Below are positions 24,791 through 33,431 of a stretch of DNA of 64,000 nt, one piece after another. How positions within the stretch are numbered: the first letter of the stretch is position 1; every line of letters begins with the position of its first letter. Origin of the DNA: Brevibacillus sp. SYP-B805 (GTDB taxonomy: Bacteria; Bacillota; Bacilli; Brevibacillales; Brevibacillaceae); contig NZ_JAALGD010000012.1 in assembly GCF_011059135.1 (NCBI RefSeq), positions 89,657-153,656 on the forward strand, in the 5' to 3' direction. The notes under the pieces are model-generated. The model was not told the DNA's origin, did not search any database, and saw only the letters and a list, made by a program, of their open reading frames with translations. Made by a program: the position numbers and the translations under genes.

Positions 24791-25780
24791 TCAATATTCG
24801 GCATCTGCTTTGTAATATTGGTCGACATTCTCCTTCGTCACTTTTTCTGCCGGAAGGACCGTATCCTTTTGAGCCGGTTGTTTGCCGTTCACAATGTCAA
24901 CCGCCACTTTTACCGCTTCTTTTACCATGAGCGGAGAGTACGTAAAGGTTGCCAGGGTAATGTCCGTCGCATCCTTGATTTCCTTGTAGAAATCCTTTGC
25001 TCCGCCAGCACCGGTCACATACTTGATGTCCGTGCGCTTGGCTTCGCGGATGGCTTGCAGGGCGCCCAAGGCCATCTCGTCATCAATCGTGTAGACCGCA
25101 TCGATCTGGCTGTGCGCCTGCAGGAAGTTCTGCATCACCTCGTATCCCTTTTCTTTGCGGAATTCGCCGTTTTGGTCGGCCAAAATCTTGATATCCGGAT
25201 ATTTCGTATTGATCACTTCGGTAAAGCCTTGGACACGCTGTGTGGTCACCGAACTGGGAGGTCCGGAGATAATCACCACATTCCCTTTCCCTTTGAGCTG
25301 TTCGCCAAGGAACTCGGCGGCATTTTTCCCGATCCCGACGTTGTCCCCTTTCACCAGGGCCGTGTAGTTGCCGTTCGCCACTTCACGGTCGAAGACGACG
25401 AGCGGAATGTTTGCCGCTTTTACCTTATCGGCTGCAGGCGTCAGCGCGTCCGTTTCCATGGGCAGCATCACCAGGGCATCCACCTTTTTGGTGACGAGGT
25501 CTTCCACATCGTTCGTCTGCTTGTTGGGGTTATCCGCCGTCGTCATTTCCACCTTGACGCCCAGCTCTTCCCCTTGCTGCTTGGCATAATCAATGACCGC
25601 GCCCATCCAACCGTGGTCCGCATGCGGGAAGCTCATCCCGATTACTTTCTGCGCATTCTGCCCGGACGCCCCCTGGCTTGGCGCATTTTGCTGGGACGCC
25701 TCCTGGCCGCCGCAACCGACCAGGGATGCCGCCAATACCCCCGTAAGTGCCAGCATTGTCAAAGCATTCATTTTCTTCAT
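24791..25780 (-). CDS. Sugar ABC transporter substrate-binding lipoprotein (RbsB-like)
   Basis: 329 residues. A lipoprotein signal peptide ends at ASLVGC (lipidated Cys near residue 23), followed by a Gln/Ser-rich linker and a periplasmic-binding-protein type I fold: VIGMSFPHADHGWMGAVIDYAKQQGEEL, MLPMETDALTPAADKVKAANIPLVVFDRE, YTIDDEMALGALQAI. It captures a sugar outside the cell and feeds the RbsC/RbsA-type complex. First transporter gene after the two catabolic enzymes. ATG behind AAGGGGG. Confidence 0.92.
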   Translation of the reverse strand: MKKMNALTMLALTGVLAASLVGCGGQEASQQNAPSQGASGQNAQKVIGMSFPHADHGWMGAVIDYAKQQGEELGVKVEMTTADNPNKQTNDVEDLVTKKVDALVMLPMETDALTPAADKVKAANIPLVVFDREVANGNYTALVKGDNVGIGKNAAEFLGEQLKGKGNVVIISGPPSSVTTQRVQGFTEVINTKYPDIKILADQNGEFRKEKGYEVMQNFLQAHSQIDAVYTIDDEMALGALQAIREAKRTDIKYVTGAGGAKDFYKEIKDATDITLATFTYSPLMVKEAVKVAVDIVNGKQPAQKDTVLPAEKVTKENVDQYYKADAEY

Positions 25781-25815
25781 GTGTCAAAACCCCCTTTTAT
25801 ATTGAAAAAAATGAG

Positions 25816-27009
25816 TTACTTTCCCTGCAGCGCAGCATGGAGCAGATCGGAGACGCTGACCCAGGCCTTCATCTCCGAGGACTTTTCGACAGCCTCCAGG
25901 ACAGCCTGGTTGCGCATGCCGTCCTCAAACGAAGGCGATACCTTTTTGCCCTCAGCTATCCCTTTCACCAGTTCGTACATCATGCTGATAAAGGTGTGCT
26001 CATAGCCGATGATGTGACCGGACGGCCAGTAGTTGCCGGTATACGGATGAACGCTCTCCGTCACGTTAATGGTGCGGAACCCCTGCAGCCCGGGCTCATC
26101 GTCGGTGAAATAGACATCGAGCAGGTTCATATTCTCCAGATCCCAGCGTATCGACCCTTTGGACCCGTTGATCTCGATCTTGTTCTTGTTCCGGTTGCCT
26201 GCCGCAAAACGGGTTGCTTCAAACACGCCGAGCGCCCCGTTTTCAAAGCGGGCCAAAAAGGCGGCGGCGTCATCCACATCCACGACGCCCGTTCCCTCTT
26301 CCCTGGCGGCCTGCAGTCCGCCCGCCATCTCCCCGAGGGGCCGCTCCTTGATGAACGTCTCCATCATGCCGCAAACCTCGGAGATCTCTCCCACGAGAAA
26401 GCGGGCCAGATCCAGGATGTGTGAGGCGATGTCCCCCAAGGCTCCGCTACCCGTCACTTCTTTGCGCAGCCGCCATACCAGCGGGAAGGCGGGGTCCATT
26501 ATCCAGTCCTGCAAGTAGCTGGCGCGGATATGATAGATTTTCCCGAGGCGCCCTTCGGCAATCAACTTCTTCGCAAATTGGATGGCCGGCGCAAAGCGGT
26601 AGTTGTGGGAAATCATATGGATGACGTTGCTTTCTTCGGCTGCCCGCCACATCTTCACCGCTTCCGCCAGATTCATGGCCAGCGGCTTTTCACAGATCAC
26701 ATGCTTGCCCGCCCTGACCGCTTCCAGCACAATCTCCGCATGACTGTTGTTGGGCGTCCCCACATCGATCAGATCCACATCATCGCGGCGAATCACTTCC
26801 CGCCAGTCCGTTTCCCAGGAGGCAAAGCCGAATTTCTCCGCCGCTTCCCGGACTCCGGCTTTGTCCCGCCCGCAGATCACCTGCAGAACCGGCTGGAGCG
26901 GAGAATCGAAGTAAAAAGGAACATCCCGGTACGCATGGGAATGCGCTTTTCCCATAAATTTGTAGCCGATCATGCCGACGCGCAGCTGTTTTCCGTTTAC
27001 GCCCACCAT
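25816..27009 (-). CDS. Gfo/Idh/MocA family oxidoreductase
   Basis: 397-residue NAD(P)-dependent sugar or inositol dehydrogenase family member. N-terminal Rossmann motif VGMIGYKFMGKAHSHAYRD, then DLIDVGTPNNSHAE and the catalytic-lysine motif CEKPLAMN; the C-terminal sheet domain starts near residue 140 with HNYRFAPAIQFAKKLIAEGRLGKI. The substrate is probably the imported sugar/polyol. Start overlaps the upstream isomerase-like gene by 13 bp and is preceded by GAAGGAA. Part of the LacI-controlled operon. Confidence 0.9.
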   Translation of the reverse strand: MVGVNGKQLRVGMIGYKFMGKAHSHAYRDVPFYFDSPLQPVLQVICGRDKAGVREAAEKFGFASWETDWREVIRRDDVDLIDVGTPNNSHAEIVLEAVRAGKHVICEKPLAMNLAEAVKMWRAAEESNVIHMISHNYRFAPAIQFAKKLIAEGRLGKIYHIRASYLQDWIMDPAFPLVWRLRKEVTGSGALGDIASHILDLARFLVGEISEVCGMMETFIKERPLGEMAGGLQAAREEGTGVVDVDDAAAFLARFENGALGVFEATRFAAGNRNKNKIEINGSKGSIRWDLENMNLLDVYFTDDEPGLQGFRTINVTESVHPYTGNYWPSGHIIGYEHTFISMMYELVKGIAEGKKVSPSFEDGMRNQAVLEAVEKSSEMKAWVSVSDLLHAALQGK

Positions 27010-27965
27010 ATTTCCTTCACCCTTTCTTTGATCATCAGCCCCTGCAGAAGGGCCACCGCCTTGGCAAAGCCCTCCTCGACGGACATCAGGCAGTCCTCGT
27101 GCTCAATGGACACAGCCCCTTGATAGCCAACCAGCTGAAGGGTGCTGATGATGTTTCGCCATTCTTCTTCGCCATGTCCGTACCCGACTGTCCGAAAGAT
27201 CCATGACCGTTTGAGGCCGTCCCGGTAGGACTTGGTATCCAGCACGCCGTTGCGCGCCATATTGTGCCGATCAAACCACGTATCCTTGGCGTGAAAATGA
27301 TAGAGTGCCCCCGCCTTGGCCAGTTCCTTGATGCATGCGAACGGGTCCATCTGCTGCCAGTACAGGTGGCTTGGGTCAACATTGACGCCGATGTTGTCGC
27401 CAGCCTCCCGGCGCAAGCGAAGAGCGGTTTCCGTATTGTAGACGACAAACCCCGGATGCGGTTCGATCGCCGCTCGGACGCCGTGTTCCTTCATAAACGC
27501 GGACATGCTGCGCCAGTAGGGAATCACCTTCTCCTGCCATTGCCATTCCAGCACCTCCTGATGCTCGGGAGGCCATGCACACGTGACCCATACGGGATTT
27601 CGGGACGCTTCCGATTCCCCGGGACAGCCCGAGAAGCCGATCACGGTCTCCACCCCTAATTTTTCGGCAAGAATGACAGCGTTTACAAAATCCTGATGAA
27701 ACTGTGCGGCGATTTCCTGATTGGGATGAAGCGGATTGCCGTGACAGGAAAGGGCGCTGATCTCCAACCCCCGTACCTCAATCATCGACCGGAACGCCCG
27801 CAAATTCGCCTCATCTGCCAGCAGCGCTGCGGCATCGGCATGTTTTTTCCCGGGATATCCGCCTACCCCGATCTCCACCGTTTCCAAACCGTGGCTTTTG
27901 ATCACGTCCAATGCTTCCTCAAGGCTGCGATCGCTGAAAAGCACGGTAAAAATCCCCAACTTCAC
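26997..27965 (-). CDS. TIM-barrel sugar phosphate isomerase/epimerase family protein
   Basis: 322-residue xylose-isomerase-like TIM barrel (AP endonuclease family 2 fold). Metal-binding residues are recognisable in TVEIGVGGYPG, AIEPHPGFVVYN, VNVDPSHLYWQ, YHFHAKDTWFD and SIEHEDC. Likely acts on the keto-sugar made by the dehydrogenase encoded next to it; the reaction is inferred from the frequent pairing of these two families in sugar and inositol operons. GTG start with GGAGGG six bases upstream, three bases after the lacI-type gene. Confidence 0.88.
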   Translation of the reverse strand: MKLGIFTVLFSDRSLEEALDVIKSHGLETVEIGVGGYPGKKHADAAALLADEANLRAFRSMIEVRGLEISALSCHGNPLHPNQEIAAQFHQDFVNAVILAEKLGVETVIGFSGCPGESEASRNPVWVTCAWPPEHQEVLEWQWQEKVIPYWRSMSAFMKEHGVRAAIEPHPGFVVYNTETALRLRREAGDNIGVNVDPSHLYWQQMDPFACIKELAKAGALYHFHAKDTWFDRHNMARNGVLDTKSYRDGLKRSWIFRTVGYGHGEEEWRNIISTLQLVGYQGAVSIEHEDCLMSVEEGFAKAVALLQGLMIKERVKEIWWA

Positions 27966-27967
27966 GT

Positions 27968-28984
27968 TTATCCCTCCTGTATGGCCCGTTGGCAGGCCGC
28001 GCTGGATTCCCTTACGACCAGCGTGTCCTCCAGCACCACCTGGGACTGATCGAGCGGTTCCGAGCGAATCAGCTTGATCAGCATGTTGACGGACCGCTGC
28101 CCAATCTCGTAACGGGGCTGTTGAATGGTGGTGAGCGCCGGCGACACATAGGACGAGAAATGAATATCGTCAAATCCCACAACCGAGATGTCGTGGGGAA
28201 CCCGCAGGCCAAAATCGCGGATTGCTTTCATCGCCCCGATCGCCATTTCGTCATTGGCGGCAAAGATGGCGGTCGGAATCCGGTTGATGGAGAGCAGCTT
28301 GCGTGTGATCAGATAGCCGGAATCAAGCGAGTAATCCCCTTCCTGGATGAGGAGCTCGTCCTCCATGATGCCGTGCTGATGGAGCGCCTGCCGATATCCA
28401 TTCAACCTGGCCTGGCAGAGGATCACATTGCTTGGCCCCATAATATGGGCAATGCGGGTGTGTCCGAGGGACAGCAAGTGCTTCGTGATTTTTCGGGCAG
28501 CGCTTTCATTGTCGATCGAAACGGAAGGGATGTCGCTTCCCGGGAGATATTCACAGGCAAGGACAACGGGACTGCGGGCGGCGAACTCTTCCAAAAACGC
28601 CCGGTCTGTCTGCGTGGTCGTGAGGATAATGCCGTCCGCCCTGCTTTCATCGAGAAGGGCCATGTATTCTTTTGTTTTATCCCTGTCCCCATCCGTACTG
28701 CCGATCAGGACGTTGAATCCCGCTTGGCGCGCTCCGTCTTCAATTCCGCGAATCACTTCGGAAAAGAACGGGTTTTTGATATCAGGCACGAGGGCGATAA
28801 TGACATTCGTTTTTTGGCTGCGCAGGTTGCGCGCCAACCCATTGGGCCGGTAATTCAGTTTTTCCATCGCTTCCAGTACCCGCTGCTGCGTTTTGGGGTT
28901 GACCGGATCCGCTCCGGACATGACGCGGGAAACAGTGGCGATGGATACTTTGGCGAGCTTCGCGACATCATGAATCGTAGCCAT
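27968..28984 (-). CDS. LacI family transcriptional regulator
   Basis: 338 residues. N-terminal helix-turn-helix and hinge: [24 protein letters not shown] ... [15 protein letters not shown]. The remaining part is a periplasmic-binding-protein-like effector domain ([26 protein letters not shown]). First gene of the sugar operon and therefore its likely autoregulated repressor, with three identical operator copies upstream. ATG start; GAGGGAAG lies 12-13 bases upstream, a little far. Confidence 0.93.
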   Translation of the reverse strand: MATIHDVAKLAKVSIATVSRVMSGADPVNPKTQQRVLEAMEKLNYRPNGLARNLRSQKTNVIIALVPDIKNPFFSEVIRGIEDGARQAGFNVLIGSTDGDRDKTKEYMALLDESRADGIILTTTQTDRAFLEEFAARSPVVLACEYLPGSDIPSVSIDNESAARKITKHLLSLGHTRIAHIMGPSNVILCQARLNGYRQALHQHGIMEDELLIQEGDYSLDSGYLITRKLLSINRIPTAIFAANDEMAIGAMKAIRDFGLRVPHDISVVGFDDIHFSSYVSPALTTIQQPRYEIGQRSVNMLIKLIRSEPLDQSQVVLEDTLVVRESSAACQRAIQEG

Positions 28985-29008
28985 GTGGCAATCAACTTCC
29001 CTCTTACC

Positions 29009-29022
29009 TGTAAAGGTTTACA
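29009..29022. promoter_or_regulatory. LacI-family operator, copy 1
   Basis: TGTAAAGGTTTACA, a near-perfect dyad (TGTAAA/TTTACA), the proximal copy 25 bp upstream of the lacI-type gene start. Confidence 0.75.
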
Positions 29023-29071
29023 TATTCAAGCGATAAAAATGCTTATTGCAGAGAACTGAATGCTGGTTTTA

Positions 29072-29085
29072 TGTAAAGGTTTACA
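29072..29085. promoter_or_regulatory. LacI-family operator, copy 2
   Basis: Identical TGTAAAGGTTTACA, 63 bp (about six helical turns) from copy 1; extended dyad ATGTAAA/TTTACAT. Confidence 0.75.
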
Positions 29086-29147
29086 TGATTATGTACACAA
29101 ACTGATCGTTTTTCTGCATGAAATCTTGAGAATATTTTACACAGAGA

Positions 29148-29161
29148 TGTAAAGGTTTACA
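29148..29161. promoter_or_regulatory. LacI-family operator, copy 3
   Basis: Third identical TGTAAAGGTTTACA, 76 bp from copy 2, suggesting repressor-mediated looping. Confidence 0.72.
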
Positions 29162-29257
29162 AGATGCATTTCGAAAAATTTCCACTACTCTTTCTCTTTT
29201 AATTTAGAAGAAACGATCCCCCTTCTTTGCTTCTGTTACCGTTTTGTTTCAAGCCCA

Positions 29258-29309
29258 CAAAAAAACTTCAAGCATAAGCTCGCCGCTGCGGCAAACTTAT
29301 GCTTGAAGG
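29258..29309 (-). terminator. Terminator of the tRNA-Ser gene
   Basis: A 13-bp perfect stem (CTTCAAGCATAAG / CTTATGCTTGAAG, minus strand) with a GC-rich loop is followed by TTTTTTTG. Very strong intrinsic terminator, 15 bp after the tRNA. Confidence 0.9.
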
Positions 29310-29324
29310 AACAATCCTTATGTA

Positions 29325-29416
29325 TGGCGGAGAGAGTGGGATTCGAACCCACGCACGCCTCACGACGCCTAACGCATTTCGAGTGCGTCCCCTTATGACC
29401 ACTTGGGTATCTCTCC
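29325..29416 (-). tRNA. tRNA-Ser (anticodon CGA)
   Basis: 92-nt class II tRNA on the minus strand. Acceptor stem GGAGAGA/TCTCTCC, anticodon loop CTCGAAA in the stem ACGCA/TGCGT, a long variable arm, T-arm GGGTTCGAATCCC and an encoded CCA end. Reads UCG codons. Confidence 0.95.
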
Positions 29417-29551
29417 AAGACCAGAAGCAAAAATAACTATAGCAAATTAATCGTTTCCGCGCAAGATGAAAATTGCTGCCAAGCTTGATTTGTCGTGTTT
29501 GTTCGGTCAATATAGGAAGAGCAAGACACACGATTGAAATGAGGAACGCAC

Positions 29552-30271
29552 ATGAAACGGGAACGTCTGGATAAAGTGCTGGCCAATATGGGCATCGGCA
29601 CACGCAAGGAAGTTAAGCAGCTGGTCAAGCAAGGGCTGATCGAAGTGGATGGGGTAACAGCCACGGACCCTGGCATGCATGTCATTCCGGAGCAGCAGGA
29701 GATCCTGGTGGATGGAGAACCTCTGCATTACAAGCGCTACGTCTACTTCATGCTTAACAAGCCGCCCGGTGTGATCTCCGCGACGGAAGATCCCCGCCAC
29801 GAAACCGTCGTTGACCTGCTGCCGCCTGAATGGGCCGCAAAAGTACACCCGGTCGGCAGGCTCGACATCGATACGGAGGGGCTGCTGCTGTTGACCAATG
29901 ACGGACAGCTCTCCCACAGCCTGCTTTCCCCCAAAAAGAAAGTGGACAAAGAGTACTATGCCCGCATCGCAGGTCGTGTCACCCCAGAGCATGCGGACGC
30001 TTTTGCCAAAGGGGTTACCCTCGACGACGGTTACGTCACCATGCCAGCCCGGTTGGAAATCCTCTCCTCCGGTGAAGAATCGGAAATCAAGGTAACCATC
30101 ATGGAGGGAAAATTCCATCAGGTCAAAAGGATGTTTGCGGCATTCGGCCTGCAGGTTGTCTACCTGAAGCGGCTGCGGATGGGAACGCTGCTGCTCGATG
30201 AAACGCTTGAACCGGGGGAATACCGCGAACTGACAGACGAAGAGCTTGCCTCCCTCCGAAAACTAACGTAA
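29552..30271 (+). CDS. rsuA: 16S rRNA pseudouridine synthase, RsuA/RluB family
   Basis: 239 residues. N-terminal S4 RNA-binding domain (RLDKVLANMGIGTRKEVKQLVKQGLIEVDG, residues 4-50) followed by the pseudouridine synthase core with the catalytic aspartate in GRLDIDTEGLLLLTNDG, plus VDKEYYARI and EGKFHQVKRMF. Length and the short connector fit the RsuA group, which modifies U516 of 16S rRNA; exact target is inferred. ATG start behind GGAACG-type weak site; a TTGATT-17-CAATAT promoter is possible upstream. Convergent with tadA. Confidence 0.9.
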   Translation: MKRERLDKVLANMGIGTRKEVKQLVKQGLIEVDGVTATDPGMHVIPEQQEILVDGEPLHYKRYVYFMLNKPPGVISATEDPRHETVVDLLPPEWAAKVHPVGRLDIDTEGLLLLTNDGQLSHSLLSPKKKVDKEYYARIAGRVTPEHADAFAKGVTLDDGYVTMPARLEILSSGEESEIKVTIMEGKFHQVKRMFAAFGLQVVYLKRLRMGTLLLDETLEPGEYRELTDEELASLRKLT

Positions 30272-30273
30272 AA

Positions 30274-30300
30274 CCCGGGTCCTCCCATGCCCCCGGGTAC
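30274..30300. terminator. Bidirectional terminator between rsuA and tadA
   Basis: ACCCGGG ... CCCGGGT dyad between the two convergent stops; four Ts follow on the minus strand and a weaker T-rich stretch on the plus strand. Confidence 0.6.
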
Positions 30301-30302
30301 GC

Positions 30303-30812
<510 letters not shown>

Positions 30813-30869
30813 TTAACCATACGATCGTGGGCCGCCAACCGTCAATTGAAATTGCCGCTACGTTCCCTA

Positions 30870-30898
30870 TTGGAAAAATGTCCCTGTTGGTATATAAT
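30870..30898 (+). promoter_or_regulatory. Sigma-A promoter of the DinB-like gene
   Basis: TTGGAA (30870-30875), 17-bp spacer, TATAAT (30893-30898). Confidence 0.75.
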
Positions 30899-30902
30899 CG
30901 AA

Positions 30903-30924
30903 AATAGGAACAAATGTTCCTATT
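30903..30924. promoter_or_regulatory. Perfect palindromic operator at the DinB-like gene start site
   Basis: AATAGGAACA-AA-TGTTCCTATT: two perfect 10-bp arms, starting four bases after the -10 element and covering the expected transcription start. Partial half-sites (TTCCCTATTGG) occur over the -35. Typical of a repressor site; the repressor is not identifiable here. Confidence 0.7.
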
Positions 30925-30944
30925 AAGTAAAAAGGAGGGTACAT

Positions 30945-31448
30945 ATGTTTTATTCCATTGATTCTTTTTTGAATGTCTGGGATTATGAAGCAGCGGCGAC
31001 GCAGAAGATCCTCGATGCATTGACAGATGAATCGCTCAACCAGGCGGTGGCAGCGGAGCACCGCACGCTTGGCCGTCTTGCGTGGCATATCGTCTGTACG
31101 ACCCATGAGATGATGTCGCGTACGGGCTTGCGGTTTGATGCGCCCGATGAAGGGGAAAGCGCCCCGACATCCGCCAGGTTCATTGCCGACAGCTTCCGGC
31201 AGTCCAGTGAGGCGTTCGTTGCCGCCATCAAGGAGCAGTGGAACGACAGCAGCCTTTTGGAAGAAAACGATATGTACGGGTTTACATGGAAAAACGGATA
31301 TACCCTGTTCGTCCTGTTGACCCATCTGATCCACCATCGCGGACAGATGACGGTTTTGATGCGCCAGGCCGGATTAAAGGTGCCCGGTATCTACGGCCCT
31401 TCCCGCGAGGAATGGAGCCAAATGGGAATGGAGGCCCCGGCGATCTGA
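30945..31448 (+). CDS. DinB-like (YfiT-type) four-helix metalloprotein
   Basis: 167-residue protein of the DinB/DUF664 four-helix bundle superfamily. The three metal-binding histidines are recognisable: RLAWHIV near residue 48 and LIHHRGQM near residue 124-128. Members act as thiol-dependent (often bacillithiol) transferases or are stress-induced with unknown activity. ATG start with AAAGGAGGG upstream. Its own sigma-A promoter and palindromic operator point to strong, switchable control. Confidence 0.85.
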   Translation: MFYSIDSFLNVWDYEAAATQKILDALTDESLNQAVAAEHRTLGRLAWHIVCTTHEMMSRTGLRFDAPDEGESAPTSARFIADSFRQSSEAFVAAIKEQWNDSSLLEENDMYGFTWKNGYTLFVLLTHLIHHRGQMTVLMRQAGLKVPGIYGPSREEWSQMGMEAPAI

Positions 31449-31451
31449 CAG

Positions 31452-31500
31452 CCCCCCGCCGACTGTAGCGAACGCTGTTGTCGGCGGGGCCCCCCAACCT
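31452..31500. repeat. Nested-hairpin repeat, copy A (short form)
   Basis: CCCCGCCGAC and GTCGGCGGGG form a perfect 10-bp stem around TGTAGCGAACGCTGTT, followed by the tail CCCCCCAACCTTCC. Copies B (38.1 kb) and C (52.7 kb) share the outer arms, the AGCGAACGCT core and the tail. It directly follows the DinB-like gene and could terminate it. Confidence 0.8.
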
Positions 31501-31529
31501 TCCTTACGCATGAAAGAATAGATGGCCAG

Positions 31530-31555
31530 AGCCCACCTTGTGCGTGGGCTTTTGT
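31530..31555 (+). terminator. Intrinsic terminator after repeat A
   Basis: GCCCACCTTGTGCGTGGGC hairpin followed by TTTTGTTG. Confidence 0.7.
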
Positions 31556-31636
31556 TGTCTGGACGCTTCTGTGCAGCGGGAAGTGTGATGAACTTTCGTT
31601 TCTCTCCATACTATAAGGTAAAAAGGAGGGATGTCA

Positions 31637-32143
31637 GTGGGGTTATCCTCTCTGCAGCAGCCACCCGGAGAGTTTTCTTGCTTTCACAGCCTGACAAAAG
31701 GGCGGCTGGAGAAAGAAGAAGTTTTTGCTGATCTGGAACGAACCGTCTCAACCGGTATGGACGCCTACGAAATCATTGTGGGCGCAGATTCGCAGCAGCG
31801 CCGCAGCTCAACCTCGTTTGCCCTCGTGATCTCCTTGATTCGCATCGGCAAGGGGGGAACGTTTTTCTACCGTACCTTTCAGGAGCGGCGTCTTTCCTCC
31901 CTGCAGCAGCGGATTTATCAGGAGGCTTTCTATGCGCTTGGGTTAGCCACCGAGCTTCGCGAATATCTGCACAGCCGCATGATTCATGTGCCCATCCGCC
32001 TTCATTTTGACATCGGGATCAACGGCCCGACCCGCAAGTTCATCCATAATCTGCTGCATGTCGCCAAAGCCAACAATTTTGAAGCGGAGATCAAGCCTGA
32101 CTCCTTCTGTGCGTCGACCATCGCCGATATGTTTACCAAGTGA
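31637..32143 (+). CDS. YkuK-family ribonuclease H-like protein (DUF458)
   Basis: 168 residues. The first strand of an RNase H-like fold is seen as YEIIVGADSQQRRSSTSFALVISLI, followed by FYRTFQERR and LHFDIGINGPTRKFIHNLLHVAKANNFEAEIKPDSFCASTIADMF with conserved acidic residues. B. subtilis YkuK belongs to this family; function is unknown. GTG start, with GGAGGG six bases upstream, chosen over an ATG that overlaps the ribosome binding site. Terminator follows. Confidence 0.82.
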   Translation: MGLSSLQQPPGEFSCFHSLTKGRLEKEEVFADLERTVSTGMDAYEIIVGADSQQRRSSTSFALVISLIRIGKGGTFFYRTFQERRLSSLQQRIYQEAFYALGLATELREYLHSRMIHVPIRLHFDIGINGPTRKFIHNLLHVAKANNFEAEIKPDSFCASTIADMFTK

Positions 32144-32157
32144 ATATGCCAGCATCG

Positions 32158-32206
32158 GAAGCCATCAGCCGGCTGCCATCACGTCCGGCGGCGGCTTCTT
32201 TTCCTT
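32158..32206 (+). terminator. Terminator after the YkuK-like gene
   Basis: GAAGCC...GCCG...CGGC...GGCTTC two-part stem followed by TTTTCCTTTT. Confidence 0.65.
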
Positions 32207-32281
32207 TTCTGTAGGAAAATTTTGGAATGATGCCGAATATGATACCTTCGATAAGTTGGTTACCATGAGGAGGGAATTGCT

Positions 32282-33292
32282 TTGTCTTATGCCGTTCGTT
32301 TCAAAAGTACGCTGTCCGCACTGATGGCCTTCCTGCTTCTTGCCGCATCGATAGGTCAAGCAGCCGCCAAGACAAAAGATGGGGAAGTGGATTACGTGGC
32401 GCTGGGGGACTCCCTGGCAGCGGGTCAGACCCCCTACAAGGAGATCGATCAGGGCTATACCGATTTTCTTGCCGACCGGCTCGACACCATCGGCTATCTC
32501 GGCTCCTATCTTCGCTATGCCGTGCCTGGCTATACCACGGAAGACGTGCTGGAAGACATCAAGCATGACGTGGAAAAAGGGGGCACGAGCATTCGCGAAG
32601 CGCTCGAGGATGCCGAAGTGATTACGCTGGATGCCGGGGCAAACGATCTGCTGCATGAGCTGACCATCACGGATAAAGGCGTATCCATCGATCCGGACAA
32701 GGTACCGGCTGTCGTGGATCAAGTATACCGCAACCTGAAAGCGATCGTGGACGAAATCAAGGAGGTAAACCCTGACGCGGAGATATACATCATGGGCTAC
32801 TATAACCCGTTTCCCTATCTGCCAAATGATCAGCAGGAGCAGCTTCTCCCCGTCCTTGACAAGCTGAACAAAACCATTTCCAAAGTAACCGTGAGGACCA
32901 GATCCCACTATGTGCCCACCGAAGAGACCATTGCCGAGGACTTCCGAACCTATCTGCCCAACCCGCAGGATATTCACTTGAGCAAGGAAGGTTATCAAGC
33001 CGTCGCCAACCAATTCTGGGACATACTGAAAAGCCAATTCCCGATTCAAAAACTGAAGGTGAATAAAACGAAGCTGACCTTGAAGGAAGGCGAACAGATC
33101 AAACTCAGGCTGACCGCAACCTACGAAAACGGCCGCACGATCACCGTTACCAATCTCGCCGAGTGGAAAAGTTCCAACAAAAACATTGCCACGGTGGAAA
33201 ACGGTGTCGTGAAAGCCAGGAAAAAGGGAAGCGTCAGGATTACGGTCAGCTATGATGACAAGAAGCTGTCCATTCCGGTGGAAATCAAATAG
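32282..33292 (+). CDS. Secreted SGNH/GDSL hydrolase with C-terminal Ig-like (Big_2) domain
   Basis: 336 residues. Signal peptide (STLSALMAFLLLAASIGQAAA, cleavage near residue 29). SGNH esterase motifs: YVALGDSLAAG (nucleophile Ser), block II G in YAVPGYTTED, block III LDAGANDLL and the Asp/His pair DIHLSKEGY. Residues about 250-336 form a bacterial Ig-like domain (LKVNKTKLTLKEGEQIKL...NIATVENGVVKARKKGSVRITVSY), usually a cell-surface spacer. Probable extracellular lipase or acyl-esterase. TTG start with GGAGGG seven bases upstream. Confidence 0.9.
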   Translation: MSYAVRFKSTLSALMAFLLLAASIGQAAAKTKDGEVDYVALGDSLAAGQTPYKEIDQGYTDFLADRLDTIGYLGSYLRYAVPGYTTEDVLEDIKHDVEKGGTSIREALEDAEVITLDAGANDLLHELTITDKGVSIDPDKVPAVVDQVYRNLKAIVDEIKEVNPDAEIYIMGYYNPFPYLPNDQQEQLLPVLDKLNKTISKVTVRTRSHYVPTEETIAEDFRTYLPNPQDIHLSKEGYQAVANQFWDILKSQFPIQKLKVNKTKLTLKEGEQIKLRLTATYENGRTITVTNLAEWKSSNKNIATVENGVVKARKKGSVRITVSYDDKKLSIPVEIK

Positions 33293-33311
33293 TGACGCCC
33301 ATGCTCCGTTT

Positions 33312-33345
33312 GCCCCCCGATGTTGCGGGGGCTTCTTTCTTTTGC
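33312..33345 (+). terminator. Terminator of the GDSL hydrolase gene
   Basis: GCCCCC...CGGGGGC stem (loop CGATGTTG) followed by TTCTTTCTTTT. Confidence 0.8.
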
Positions 33346-33431
33346 TCACGGATATTTGTTTCGGCTACTTTGCGGCAATACGCTTCTTTTCGGCCAATCA
33401 ACCCTGAGGTGAAGCGGTAGCGGTTTCTCCT

